Assembly (NCBI GenBank): GCA_049487715.1
Contig: CP150558.1
Location: 124,001 to 188,000, forward strand
Origin: Pycnococcus provasolii
Lineage: Eukaryota > Chlorophyta > Pseudoscourfieldiophyceae > Pseudoscourfieldiales
Reading direction: 5' to 3'
Length of the DNA: 64,000 nt
Both the position numbers and the translations under genes were made by a program. The notes under the pieces are model-generated. The model was not told the origin of the DNA. It saw only the letters and a program-made list of their open reading frames with translations, and searched no databases. Below, one piece after another: positions 20,264 to 32,544 of the stretch; the stretch's first letter is position 1, and each line of letters starts with the position of its first letter.

Positions 20264-21111
20264 GCAAGCAGTGGTGAAGAAGGAAACGCTCTACACGCCG
20301 AAGAAGTTTCGCAGGCTCATGGAGTGGATATCATTCCAATGAGGACGGAATAAGAAAACTGCCAGGCCATGAAGGCACACGTCGGAGAGAACGAGGTCGT
20401 GAAGGTGGAACAAATCTTCACGTGGCAGCATGCTGAAGACTTCGAGCCCTGGGTGCCTAAGTACATCACGCCCGTTGCGCCGTACCCGGGGCCAACGACG
20501 CATGCCGTCGACGACCCTTCCGTGTACAACAATGATGTTGACAAATGGTCGTTCGATATGTCCTTCGCGGACGAAGACGACGATGTTGGAAACCGCCAGC
20601 CCCACTATTACAAAGCGCAGGCGAAGTCGCTGTCGGTGATGGCAGCGCAAAACCGTCGCTGGGTGCCAGCGCGGCGCTTGGCATGGACAAATACTGCCGG
20701 GCAACGGAAGAATGTTCGCCTGACTTGTGGAAGCATTATGTCGATGGATACGGTCACAAATGCCTATTCACACCTCCGTACCATCCCGAACTACAACCCA
20801 TAGAAAAACTTTGGCGCGACGTGAAGATGTATGTCGCAAGGAAGTTCGTGGGAGAGAGGAACATGAAGGAGCTGTGGAGTCAAGTATTGGATGGATTTCG
20901 CATCTATGGGACGCCATATTATTGTGAGCGTCGCGTCGCGGAGGCGTTGCGAATTGCCGACGACTACATAAAAAATGGCAGCTTCGGTAGCTCGCCGATC
21001 ATCGACCTTACGGGCGATGACGAGACGGACGACGACACGGAGGACCCGTACGCTTGCGAGGGGGTCAATAACAGTGACTTTGAAGACTCGGACGACGATG
21101 GAAATGTGTAA
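20264..21111 (+). pseudogene. DDE (Tc1/mariner-like) transposase relic
   Basis: The sense strand carries a transposase remnant in at least two frames. A frame from 20369 to 20803 has no clear catalytic motif. It overlaps a second frame ending at 21111 that contains FTPPYHPELQPIEKLWRDVK, the C-terminal DDE motif in which the Glu of PIEKLW is the third catalytic acid. The tail has IIDLTGDDE, a SUMO-interacting-type motif in acidic context. The upstream catalytic Asp residues were not found and stop codons lie between the parts, so it is inactive as read. It begins within about 20 bp of the upper SAC9 ATG, suggesting insertion at the SAC9 5' end. Confidence 0.55.
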
Positions 21112-21187
21112 CTCAGCTCCTAATGAAGGCAGCTCCGCATGACTGCATGAGTAATCATTTTTATCGTTTTTTCTGATCCGGATTCAA

Positions 21188-21214
21188 ACCCCTAATCGAT
21201 TAGGGGTTTGACGA
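21188..21214. repeat. Perfect palindrome built from two CCCCTAA telomere-like units
   Basis: AAACCCCTAATC is followed directly by its reverse complement: 12-bp arms, no spacer. It lies about 80 bp after the transposase stop. Confidence 0.9.
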
Positions 21215-21829
21215 AAATTGATATCTCAGACATATCTCAGCGAGTACGTGTCCGTTTTGGACGAGGTAAAGGCGTAGCGGTCTAGCCTAGGACCCTAGTG
21301 ACCTGCCAATACCACTTGGACGACAGGACAACACGTCCCACGCACAGGGTACACGTTTGGACACAACCCTGTGCTACATAGGTGTGCTACATCCCTTAAG
21401 AACTATCCTATTGTACCCCTCTCTCAAGTATGTACCCAACCAACCAAATAAGTTAAGTTAAGACTCCCCCCACTCTTAAGGTTCGTCTTAGTCCAGTTAA
21501 GGTTCGTCTTAAGGTGCCCCAACCAACCACCCCCTTGAGTGAGGTTCGCTATTACTTATTAGTGAGTGTGGCCCAACCTAGGTGTATATTATATTATTAT
21601 ATGCACCCTACTCCTAGTGTTGAGTTCTCATCACCGCCATCGCCATCCTCATCACCATCGCCAAACACGCTACTCTCGGAGGACACTGCGAGTAGGGAGG
21701 AGGACACTGCTGTGCCCCTGCTTTCCACAATGAGTGGTAATTCAGGTTCTTTTCATGAAGCTTCGAGCTCAGGTGGTTCATCAGGGGGGCCGCAAATCAC
21801 GCTCCAGCCTTCGTCTTCGTCGAGTCTTC
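21215..21829. other. Intergenic region upstream of CTL gene, with a possible in-frame N-terminal extension
   Basis: 21470-21520 has the direct repeat TTAAGGTTCGTCTTA (twice, 23 bp apart). From ATG 21601 an open frame encodes a Ser/Pro-rich segment (SREEDTAVPLL). It would join the transporter frame if one A were removed from the A5 run at about 21835, so the true N-terminus of the transporter may lie here. Confidence 0.4.
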
Positions 21830-23610
21830 ATGGGAAAAACCCACTCATCAGCTGCATCAAACTTTAAGAAGAAGTCGCCGACGTCCTCTCTCATCTACGT
21901 CGACAGGCACTGGCGCCAAGTCCCGCTCGTCTTTGCACTCATGGTAACCGTTGGCGCGATCTACGCGTGCACGAACGCTGCGGACTTCACGACGGTGACA
22001 AAACCTCAATACTGGCAAGATGAGTGCGCACGACTCCACGCGACGAACGCACCCACGCGATCACTCCTCGCGGCGTCCGCAAACAAACCGCCCGCGTGGG
22101 TCGGCGTGCTTGCAACCGTCGTCGCGTCCGTCGCGCTCGCTGTGCCCTGCGCAGTGCTCGCAGGCGTCGCCCTGCTCAAAATACTCAAGCACAACGCAAG
22201 GGCGGCCATCTTCAACTCGATGTACGTACTAGCAGCACTGCCAGCCGTTGCGTGCGCCTTAAGCGCTGTCGCCTTCTTGGCTGCTGGACCACCGGACGCA
22301 CGCGCAGCCCTGATACCCATACTCGTACCCAGCTTGCTGTCCGTTCTGTTCTTCTACCTCATACGACGCCACCGAGACACGCTCGAGCTGTGCGCCAACT
22401 TCCTTCAGGTGGCTGCGGAGAACATACTCATACCACACCCAGGGCTGAGCTTGCTTGCCCTGTACCTTCAGCTTGCCGTGGCGCTCGTTACCGTCGCACT
22501 GTGCGCTGTCAGCGTGCTTGCGCTGTCCAATGGCCACATCGGGCTGCAGGAGATGCAACAACAACAAGGCAACAGCGATCATTTCCACAGTCGTCAGGTG
22601 GGAGGACGGCGTGCAGGTCCTCTCGCACACCGCGAACCAGTGAACGACGACACCGGCGTCGTACATGGCGAACCAGTGCTCGTGTGCACGTGGGTCACCG
22701 ATCCTTGGGTGAACTGGTATCTCGCGCTCGTCGGATTCACCGTTCTCTTTGCCACGTCGTTCGCGAATGAAGTGAGGCTTTTCGTCGTGGCATCCATCAC
22801 CGGCACCTGGTTTGCCACCGGCGGCGAGCAGGCTTCATCGGACGTCGCCGGAAGCTGGTGGCTTGCACGCGACGCCGCCACAGAAGAGGCTCTCTCCAGG
22901 GCGGTCGGGCCGCAGCGAGGCACGGTGGTGTTCGCGGCGATCATCGTAGCCATCGTCGAGAGGGCGAAACAAGCTGGGAAATCGAAATCCAATAACGGCG
23001 GGAAAAAAGGGGGGGTAGCATCGTCGCACTCGTCTTCTACGTGGTCATGCAAATCCTGCTCTACGTCGCAAGCGAGGTCATCCAGTACATCACGCGCGCC
23101 GCGACGGTTTTGGCAGCCATCTCTGGCGAATCGCTCATCACATCGGGACGCGCGGCTATGCGCATTCTCCGGCAGACACCCCTCAAGGAGGTAATAATCG
23201 TATGGGGTGTGCCAGGCACCGTGCTCGGCATCATCTCGATGGGAATTGCGATTGCGACGAGCCTGCTCTGTGCTATTACCGTCGCGAGTACAGGCTTCGC
23301 AGCGTCAGCCGTGGGAGTGGGCGATGCTGACACCGCCACGATCATTGGCGCCGTGCTCGGCTTCATTATCGGCTTGATTGTCGCATCCATGGTGCTGGAC
23401 TTGCAGACGAGTCTGCTCGTGAATGCAAGCGAGACGCTCTTCCTGCTCTACCGCTTGAGCGATGCATCCGGATTCAGCTTGCCGCCGCAAATGGGTGGTG
23501 GCGGAGCGGAAGCTGGCGAACCGGACGAACTAAGAAAACCTCTGCTTGGAATGCACAAGGCTCCGCATATGTCGACTCTGCGCGAGGTGATACGACATGT
23601 GCAAACATGA
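21830..23610 (+). CDS. Choline-transporter-like (CTL/SLC44, Pns1) membrane protein, one frame break
   Basis: A multi-spanning protein with a hydrophilic N-terminus, a first TM (QVPLVFALMVTVGAIYACTN), then about nine more helices. It keeps the CTL-family C-terminal half (VMQILLYVASEVIQYITRAA, DLQTSLLVNASETLFLLYRLSD). The family transports choline or related solutes across plasma or organelle membranes. ATG 21830 starts the main frame. The frame is broken at A6G7 (23003-23015); restoring one base joins FAAIIVAIVERAK ... to SIVALVFYVVMQILLY. Because the break sits in a double homopolymer and both sides keep family similarity, an assembly indel is the best explanation. Confidence 0.65.
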
Positions 23611-23718
23611 AATTGCGCAACTTGATTTTCATTTTAGTGGTTGTTTTTTTTGTTTCTCCAAGAAAACAAAAAGAGATAAAGAGTACAAAAGCGAGATGTT
23701 ATTACAATTTCTATGACT

Positions 23719-26700
23719 TTACTTCTGATCCGACTTGTCTCCTCGCCGAAACCAGCGCCACTTTGCACGTTTTGCCGTGACGGACTCCGACACGCCCGAC
23801 TGCTCAGACTGCTCGGAAATACGACCACCGGTGGGCGCGCCAGCTTCAAGGAAGTCGCGCACTTTCTTGCCCTGCAATCCCGCCACCGAACGGAATACGG
23901 ACTTCACCACGTCCCAACGCACACGAGCAAGAAGCTGGCGAAGCGTGCCTAGGAAGTTGGGGTACGATCGCGTATCAATCACCAACTTCATGTCTTTCAA
24001 GCTCACAGGCTTTCCTTGATAGGAAAGGCGCAAGTGAAGGCAGTTGAAGCGAAAGTAGCTTATGCTGAGGAGCGATGGAGGTTCGACATCCTTCTCGTCA
24101 TCGTGCATCGACGCATTCGCATCCTTTTCTGATGCCGCGTCCTTCTTGCCCCGCCTGCTTGAAACGCGACGAAGCTTGGGTGTGCGCTCGACATCTCCCG
24201 CCTTCGATTCCGTGTCGGCGGCGGCGGCGGCGGTGGCGGCGGATGATGATGATGAGGAGGAGGATGCGCTCTCGTCCGTGGGTGGCAAAAAGTAGTCCCA
24301 CAAGTCCGTCGCGAGACGCTCGGTAATCTGCACGAAAAGCGGTGCCAACCCAACCTCGATGTGATCGAAGTGGTGCATTCGACCTCCCGACGGCACCTCG
24401 GGAACGGCGCTTGCGTTGTCACTCACCGACACCGCGTCGTCGCTCGCGCGATCAAGTGGCGGTTCCGTTGCTGATCTTGATGCGGGGCTAGAGAGCGTCG
24501 CCGTGATGTGCACCATCGGCTCGTCGCCAAACACGCTATTCGGGTCCCACAGAGCGACGACGCGCTTTTCGCCGCTCGACGACGAACTCGAAGCACTCGA
24601 CGATTCCGTGCTGACCCCCGTTGCTGACACGTGAAAGCGCGACACCTTCAGGCGCAGGCTGCCCTCACGTCGCCCCGTAGCCTCGAGGTACCGAGCCGAC
24701 TGAGAGAACTGTGCGCGGTTAACTTCTAGTCGAGCAAGAGCTGAACGATCACGAGCTGTCAGGCGTAGACACGTGCGTCCCACGAAAACGCTCAACCTCC
24801 TCTCTCCCACACTCTCCAATGCCGCGAGATCGCCGTCGTCCCAATCACCGAACGCCAGAGCACCATCCTGAGCGTTGCTTGTGTGCAGCCCTGGCGCAGC
24901 ACGTTGTCTGCGCGCTAGGCGAGCCGTCAAGTCACGATGCAGACTCGAGCCATACACGAATCGGTAGTGGCTCTCGGCAAGTACCACATGGCGCGCCTGC
25001 GTGGAGCTGTACCGCGCTACGTGAGGCTGAAGACTAGCACTCGGCACACTTAAGCTGAACATTTTCTCCAAATCATGCCGTTGAATTAGCACCTCCTCGG
25101 CGGCGAGAACACGATCGCGTATACTGCGGCTCGTGGTGTATGCACGCCGTGCCCACATCAGCTCATCGAGCGCGCCGCGGCAGGCGGCATCGTGGAACAG
25201 GAAGCGCGACGGCGCGGGCCATGGGATGGTATGGTGGCTTGCTGCAGAGCGCTGCTGCGCCGTCGCCGCGTCAATCGCGGCAGCTGCTGCACCCTTGCCA
25301 GTTGGCGTAAAGTCGACGCCAAAGGAACGGTACGCGCCGCCGCCCGATCCCTCGAACGACATGTCCGTGGCGCGGCTCGTAGGGTGTTGGAAACTGTCTG
25401 CAATGCCCATCCCCACCTCCAGCAGGATGTGCAGCTGACGAGAGTCGAGGTGCACGGAGAAGTTTGGAATCTTCGCGCGCATTTCCGTGTGAGGCAGTCC
25501 AGTCGCCACGCGAGCGCCCACCAGACGGCGCGTTTCGCTGCTCAAGGTGTTGCCCGAAGACTCAAGCCAGCGGTGCTTCTCCCACAGAAAATCGGCGCTT
25601 CCCTCTGTCACGCGTCGCAGCGAGGCTGGCGTTGGCGGGACGAGCGAGATTGGGCCGCCCGTTGATTCGATGTCCGCAATGGAAACGGAAGCAGCCTCCA
25701 CCAGAACACGCAAGCTGCTTTCACGCGATCGATTCAAGCCACCACCGCCAGGAGCCGTCCTCACTCGTCGAAGTTCTTTCCGCGAGCGTGCAGGCACTGC
25801 AAGAATCGTGCTGCAGTCGTCACGAGAGCGTGCAGGCACGAGCCCTGGTTCCGGCATCATGAGACTGCCCACGGTGATGGAGTCGCGACGCCCCTCCGAA
25901 AGCACCTCAACGCTTGCGCACTCCACGCTCACCCACGCCTTGCTGCGACGAGCATGCACGAGCGCCTTGGGGGAGATCACGTGCACCATAAACCGTGGGC
26001 GCCAACCGTCCTCTTCGGGCATACCAGCTAGGTCATCGTCGAGAATAGTAAAGTCGTGCGTGTCGTCGCGAACTATGCTCGCAGCCTCGGCATCCACGGC
26101 TAGCGATCCAGAAGATGCTTGCCTTCGCAGAAAGTCTCTCTCGCCCGCAGTCGATGTCGCGCTGGGATCCGGTGAGTTTTCGATGGATTGTGAGCGAACG
26201 GGCTTGAGCAAGCCTGCGTCGAGAAGCATTTTTAGGCCCTGCCCTTCGTCTGCGTGCTCGCTCTCCCCCTGGTTGGCGTCGTCCGTGGTGGCACCAACAT
26301 CCTTCAAGTTCTCGCGAATGTCAACCGCATTCAGCATCGCATCGCTGGCAACAGAAACGTGCTGATCGCGAGGACGCGGGAGCACCGTCGTTGGCTTCGT
26401 GGGAAAGGCGGCTGCTATATCAGAGGCAACCGACCAGAGCACAGACGGACACGCGTCCATGTAGCGCGCGATTGGTGCATCGAAGGTCACATACCACCCA
26501 GGTGGCACGGCCGCGGCTGCTGCGGCTGCAGCAGCCTCCGCCGCGGCAACGCGTGGGTGAAGTGGCGAACCTGAATCCAAGTTGGCGATCGCCGCATTGC
26601 CAGCGGCAACTTCCGCTACACCCTGTGCTTCCTCGTCTTCCTCGTCTAGGCCGAATTTCAGGCTGGCCAATTTCACGTCGAGAACAACGAACTCTGAATG

Positions 26701-29700
26701 CGATTCGGGGAGGGGTGATTTCAGAAGTCCGGATACGAGCACCGGATCTAGAGCGTCAGGGGATAGAAGCGGCTGCTGCTCGCGAAATATAGCTCTGCCA
26801 TCTCCGTGAGTCGCCGTGGACGGTGTCGACGGTTCCGAGGAGATTGCTGACTCGGCGGACATGTAGCTGAGCGTGCGTTCAAGTGGCAAATCTTCGCCAT
26901 CTGAAGGCCAAGTGTCAATCAGCACAGACAACTCATTCAGTTGCAGCGACATGCACACGAGGCGACTTTTCGGCCGTGCACGCGACAGCATTTCAGATCG
27001 CGGGCTCATCAGCTGAGAAAATGTACGACCTCGTCCGCTACCTCCGACAGAGTTGTCGTTGAAATCCGACTTCACGAAACGGCCAAACCAGCGTGCGCTA
27101 TTCGCCGAGACTGTCACGCGCGCGCTTCCCACGGCGCTGGCACCTGGTGGTGGCCAGTGCACTACACTCAGGGGTTCGGCAGATACCGACACGCGGATAT
27201 CACGCATCAGACTGGCCAACGATGCACGCGGCATCGACCTCGACGACGGCGAGCCCGGGCATTCGTCACAAATCCGCGACTCCTGCGGTCGCTTTCGGAG
27301 ACTGCCAAGTCCGCGAAGATGCCGCGGCACAATCCACACGACGTCGCGAAGCCAAGCGAAGAGCGGCAGCAGAGTGCCCGAGCCAACGAAGATCTGCGCA
27401 TGTTGGTCAGACGATCCAAAGAGCTGTGCATCGATCCAAACAGTCGCGGCGAGGGTCCGAAAGTTGTCATAGGCATCCACCGGCTTTTGCGTCCCCATCA
27501 AGGTGTGAAGATGTGGCACGACATATCCCATCGACTGTGTAGCGCTGTGAAGGTGATGTGCTTGAACCCCCCCGTTCAAACCCACGGGTCGCTCAGACTG
27601 ATAGCGAAGTTGCAGCGTTGCCGCAGAAATGCGCGCAAGAGGCACTTGCGACTCGTCGCCAACTGGATGGCGAAGGACGGTCATCGGAGACAGGCGTAGC
27701 CGAAGAGCGCCGCTGCCCTGCCATCCCAGCGAAAAGGCGCACGGCACGTCGCCCCTCGGAGATATGGGTGCATCGGCGCCGATGGAGAAGACTCCACGAG
27801 CAGAGTCGTGGAGCCTGCAGCTCGTTCCATTCAGAAGCGTGCACTTAAATGTCTTCCGAGATACAATTGATGCCTCCCCGCGCCATTTCAAGGCCATCAG
27901 ATCCCACCATTGCAGGTTGGGCCTTGGCGTGCCATCGTTTTTCGATGGCTCTCCATCAACGAAGAGATCTGGAGAAGTTTTGATGAGCAGTCGTCGAAAA
28001 GCCTGAGACATTTCGAAAAAGATTGGCTCCATGCCAACGCCGTAGGATCCCACCAAAGTGTCGCACGAGACATCGAGTTTGGTGAACACCTTCAGGGCTG
28101 GGAGTGTTCCGGGCGTAACAAATGGCAGCTCGACAACGTTGGATCGCCCCACGCGCACTTTACGGTGCTTGTAGTATCCATCTGCAGCAGAGGTGGGCGT
28201 GCCAGCTGAAGACACTGGCGATTCCGGAATGCGAGCCGCATCCACCCAAAGCGTCGAAGCGAGAACGATGCGTCCAGGCTCGGAGAGTGTCAGCGGTGCA
28301 ACGTGCAGGAGAGGCTCATCGGCACCAAGAAGGTGCGCACTCGCTGAGCTGCAGGACAGTGAAATGTCCCGCATGTCCAACATGGGAAATGTCACCGCCT
28401 CCGGTGCAGCACTCGCAGGATCGACGAGTCGGCAAAATGCACGCGCTTGATCGAAGCGCTCGCCTGCAACGCCCATAGCTCCAAGCGAGTACTCGGTTCC
28501 AAGCTTTCGTGCGCTATCGAATTTCGTTCCGCCGAAGAATGTGATTGTGCCATCGCATGAAAGAGAGTTGAGATCGAGAATGAGCCATCCCGTGTCACGC
28601 TGATGCGATTCGATGCGACTAGCTTTTCGAGCCTGGCATGCGCGAATATACAGCTCAGATACATGTTTGCACCACTCCATATATGCGCTATCGTTGTCGT
28701 CAGACCCATTATTTGCACGGAAAACCGATTCGCCGCATTCCACCAGGTCGGCTAGGTCCCTGTACTTGGAGCAAAGGTGCTCGTTCATCTCGTCGGTTGC
28801 AAGGCGAATGCTGAGCGATTGCGCTGCATTCACGCGAAGGTTCATGGTCCATTTCGGTTTGCCAACCTGCTCAAAAGCGCCCGTGTCCTTACTACATCGT
28901 TTTGCGTGGAACGTGTGAATAGCACGCAAGAGCGCTTGCATCGATCCCACGATCGCGCCGACGTCCACTTCATCCGGCAAGTCCAGCAGTACGTTCGCGC
29001 CAAAGGTGATAGAGCACTCGCGCACGTCGCCGGAGAGAGAGCTGATCGAAACGGAGCAGGGTAGCTGATCATCGGCGCAAGCTCCTCGCGTTGCCAGCAA
29101 CTCTGAGTCGTTCACACCAATTGACAGCGCTGACATTTCGATTTTGCACGGTGTGTCGGCGTGACTGGGGCGGATCGCAAGACATGGATTCGATGCTCGG
29201 ATAAATGCGGTAGCTCCAGCATGACAGGTGAAAGTGCAGAGCGCGCGACCTACCACGCGAAAGAGGAGCATTGGAGGCACTTCACCTTCGGGGATGAAGG
29301 CTGGAAGTGGCGGAGGTGACGGCGGTGGAGCATTGCGGAGGGCGGAGGCGAGAGTCCTGCAGCCTCGGGCCACCTCTCGGATCGGCTGGGAAATCCCAGA
29401 GGCTTGCATTTCTTCACCAATGTCACGCAAAGAGAGAGCGAATAATTGTACGTCCGCATCCCACTCAAAGCTGACATCGCCGTCGACATCCACGAGCATC
29501 TTCGCGCCGAGGTCTTCGCTTCCTTTCAAAATCGATAAGGAGGACACGTCAAGTACAACGGTTGCTCCACCACCGGCGACGGAAAAGTCGGTCGTGTGCA
29601 GCAACTGCACAGCCTCGAGCCTAGCCATGGTCGCCATGGTGCTTCCAGCTCCCTTCTGCCATGACAGTGACATCGCGGACGAGCCTGCTGTCGTCGACAA

Positions 29701-32230
29701 TGGAATCGATATGTTGCCAGGCCCTAACTTTAGCTTCACGTCCGAACGGGCTGCCATGCCTTCCGACTTTCCGTCCGCGACTTTGGGTGTTTCCATCGAT
29801 TCGTGGACATTCTCAGCCAGCACCCTTAGCATCTCAAGGAGCGTCTGCAGGTGCGTCAGCACGCGAATACACTCGGTGGCTCGAAGGAGTTCGTTCGGCA
29901 CCCTGGCACGGATTCCGTCGACTTCAAGCACGGAAGTCTTGGGAAGCGGCGCGGTGGTTCCAATATTCGGCGCCGCATCACCGTGTTCCTGTTCATCAGA
30001 GGATGACGATATTGCGCACATTTCAGCCTCCACCAGACTTGAGCGGGACTCGTGCATTCTAGCAGCGGGGTATAGAAGTGCTGCTTGCCGCAGCTCGGCT
30101 CTCAATCGCGGTTCTTTCGTGCATGACGCGGGAAGATCCACAAGCACCGATAGACGAGCAGAGCAGATGGTCCATCGCGTGTTCTCTCCCATGCCATCGG
30201 AGACATCGAGTTCCACGCCACCTCCGCATTCCAATCGCACGCGCACGTCGCACCTCGTCAACGTGGCGGATGCTTTCGTGCGATGCGACGATTGATGCGT
30301 CGATCGCATAGCCTTCGCAACGTCGATGCATTCACACAGGCACTTCTTCAGAACCAGCGAGCTTGGGTTGGCGCTAAATCGAAGCGCTCGCAGCCGGATA
30401 TTTACGTCAATGGATGGCGCGACGGTGACGCCGTTGTTAGCTGACATGTGCGATGAAGTTATCGTGGAGTGCGTCTGCGACTGTGCTCTCCGCTGACGAT
30501 GCGGCGGAGATGATTGCACGGCAAGTTGCGGGAGCATGATCGCGACAGCGCCAGATGCAAGGGATAAATCGAATGCGTTTCGATCCCGCGAATGCGCGAG
30601 CGTGATCGATCCAAATGTAACGCGAGCTTCGGTGACCGTGCTCTTGTTTGTTTCGTCTTCCACGTGATTCTCCTGTTGGCTCGCAGCTCTTGTCGATCGT
30701 GTGACTGGTCGGAAACGCCGCATCAGCGATGCAAATGGCAGGCTCTTTGCCGGCGGAACTTCTGGGACCGCAACGAGCGATGGCTCTGCGCCATTTCTGT
30801 TTCCTTGCGCCGTATCATTGCTGATCGCCAATCTCATTAAGCTTTCCGTCGTAGAAGCTTCCTCGCGTCCACTCGCCCGCCCTCTACGAATTTGACCTGG
30901 GTCTGAGGTAGATCTCGCGATTCGCCCCTTAGATGCAGAACTACCGCCACTTTCATGAGCGGGCGCTGGTGCTGGAGCCTGCGCGAAAGCATCTGGAGTA
31001 CCGCGCGCGGGTCCAACGCTGAATCCGAATGGCCTGAGGGAAAGCGTCATACCCACGATAGCCTTGCTCATGGACGGTGGTGGTGGTGGTGGTGGTGGTG
31101 GTGGTGATGGTGGTGGTGGTGATGTGTGAAGAAGTGGTAAAGGATGTTGTGGTCGTGGTCGCGGTCGTGGTCTCAATCTCATCTGCAACGCTCACGGTGA
31201 GCGAGCGCAGCTTGCAGCTCATTGCACATGGAAATGCTACTGATGCTTTTGGTGCTGCATCGTGCTCCTGAAGTTGCATGGCGCGCGAATTGCGTGCTCG
31301 TTTGGCAAGTCTCGCAAGTGCGGGGCAAACTTTCAGCTCCGTGACGCCCGCGTGCAGCGCGACGCCCGCAAGCACGAGCTCGCTTCGCACCTTGCCATCG
31401 ACGTCGCAGTCTCTGATGCCAAGCGTCACGGAAAGCAGTGCGGAATCAGCGTGCGCACCACTTGCCCTTGCCTCGTACATGTGAGCACGAACACGTGAGC
31501 AGTGCACTCGGACGGAAAGGGGCAACCGCGCCTTACTCTGCATCACACGTTGAGACACACAGGTCACGCGCACGCTCCCCACGTTGAGCGCTGCACGTCC
31601 ATCGAGTCGCACGTCGACTTCGTCGACGGTCACCTCCGTCGCGCGCAGTATGCGCGCTGCCCATCTCCACCTCGCCAAGCTCACCGCGGGTGCAGCACGA
31701 CGTTGTTTGCTCGTGCTCGGGGAGGAGTCAGGCTGGCGCATTTCAACCTGCACGCCTGAAATCCGAAGTGGTAGTCGCGCCGTCTCCTGAGGAAGGGAAG
31801 GAGTCGCGTCGTCGAAGTCCGCGTCGTTCGCACGCCGACTGCCGAAGGAGTCGAACATTTCCGCACAGAGCAGCTGAACTAGTGCGCGCATCGGCCTGAG
31901 TAGCAGACGTTTGTTCCCTCCGTACGACGCGCTAGCGACGCGCAGGCTTCTGATTGGCCCAGTTTGAAAGTCAAGTCTGAGGTTTGTGCACGACAGCGAG
32001 CTGGCAGAGAAGGCATCCGCGCGGAACGACACGCCAGCTTTTTCGAGCGAGGCGTTCGCCGCTTTCGTGATGAGTCTCAGCAGGAGAAGCTCGAGGATGT
32101 GTAGGAGTGCGACGGAAACAAGAGCAATCAGCGTCACGGCTGTTAGAATCGCCGTGAGTGGCGCTAGTGGCGCAGCTCCAACTGTTGTCGCGTGTGTTAG
32201 GAGCACAGCGGCAGGCTCATCAGCCGCCAT
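23719..32230 (-). CDS. SABRE/KIP/Hobbit-type bridge-like lipid transfer protein (one frame break)
   Basis: About 2,830 codons from ATG 32230. The N-terminus has a signal-anchor TM (LTAILTAVTLIALVSVALLHILELLLL), followed by the long beta-rich RBG-type body. The C-terminus has the family hallmark (FRFNCLHLRLSYQGKPV, then NFLGTLRQLLARVRWDVVKSVF and GLQGKKVRDF) found in plant SABRE/KIP/APT1, animal Hobbit/BLTP2 and yeast Fmp27. These proteins form a hydrophobic groove at ER-plasma membrane contacts and act in polarised growth and lipid supply. The frame changes by one base within the (GGT)n tract at 31077-31125, so the N-terminal 380 residues and the rest are in different frames. Ser/Ala-rich runs interrupt the body. 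GGGCCC elements lie about 200 bp upstream. Confidence 0.8.
31077..31127. repeat. (GGT)n/(CCA)n microsatellite inside the SABRE-like gene
   Basis: A GGT tract with GAT and ATG interruptions. One reading frame gives a Thr run and the next a Pro run ending PPPSMSKAIVG. The frame switch between the two parts of the gene lies here. Confidence 0.8.
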
Positions 32231-32544
32231 GGGGAGCGCACGCTGTCACGCACAAGCCCACGCAAGCACCACTGGGCAGCAGGTGCCTGCCACGCGTGTT
32301 TTTGTTTGGGGTCGAGGAATGGCGGAATTCGTGCCCATTTATCCAAAAGGGAGCACAGCCCCTCAAGACGCTGAGTTGGAGAAAATTTTCTCTATGTGGG
32401 GATACCTCGTTGGATGTGATTTCAAGTCCGGGGCCCGGAAAAATTAACCGGGCCCATTTCGTCGACGCCGAGGGAGCTCGCCACGGCGGTGACGCTCGAC
32501 GGCGAATGTCCCTGTGGCAGGGTCGACGCGCGTGGCGCTAGCGA
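32231..32544. other. Divergent intergenic region with CCGGGCCC elements
   Basis: 314 bp between the SABRE-like gene and a small plus-strand gene. It holds CCGGGGCCCGG (32428-32438) and CCGGGCCC (32449-32456) separated by an A-rich spacer, likely part of the promoter. No gene recognised. Confidence 0.5.

Noticed and set aside
23719-32230. Assignment as VPS13
   Set aside because: No chorein-type N-terminus or VAB domain seen; the C-terminal RVRW-VVKSV-GLQGKK motif belongs to the SABRE/Hobbit family.
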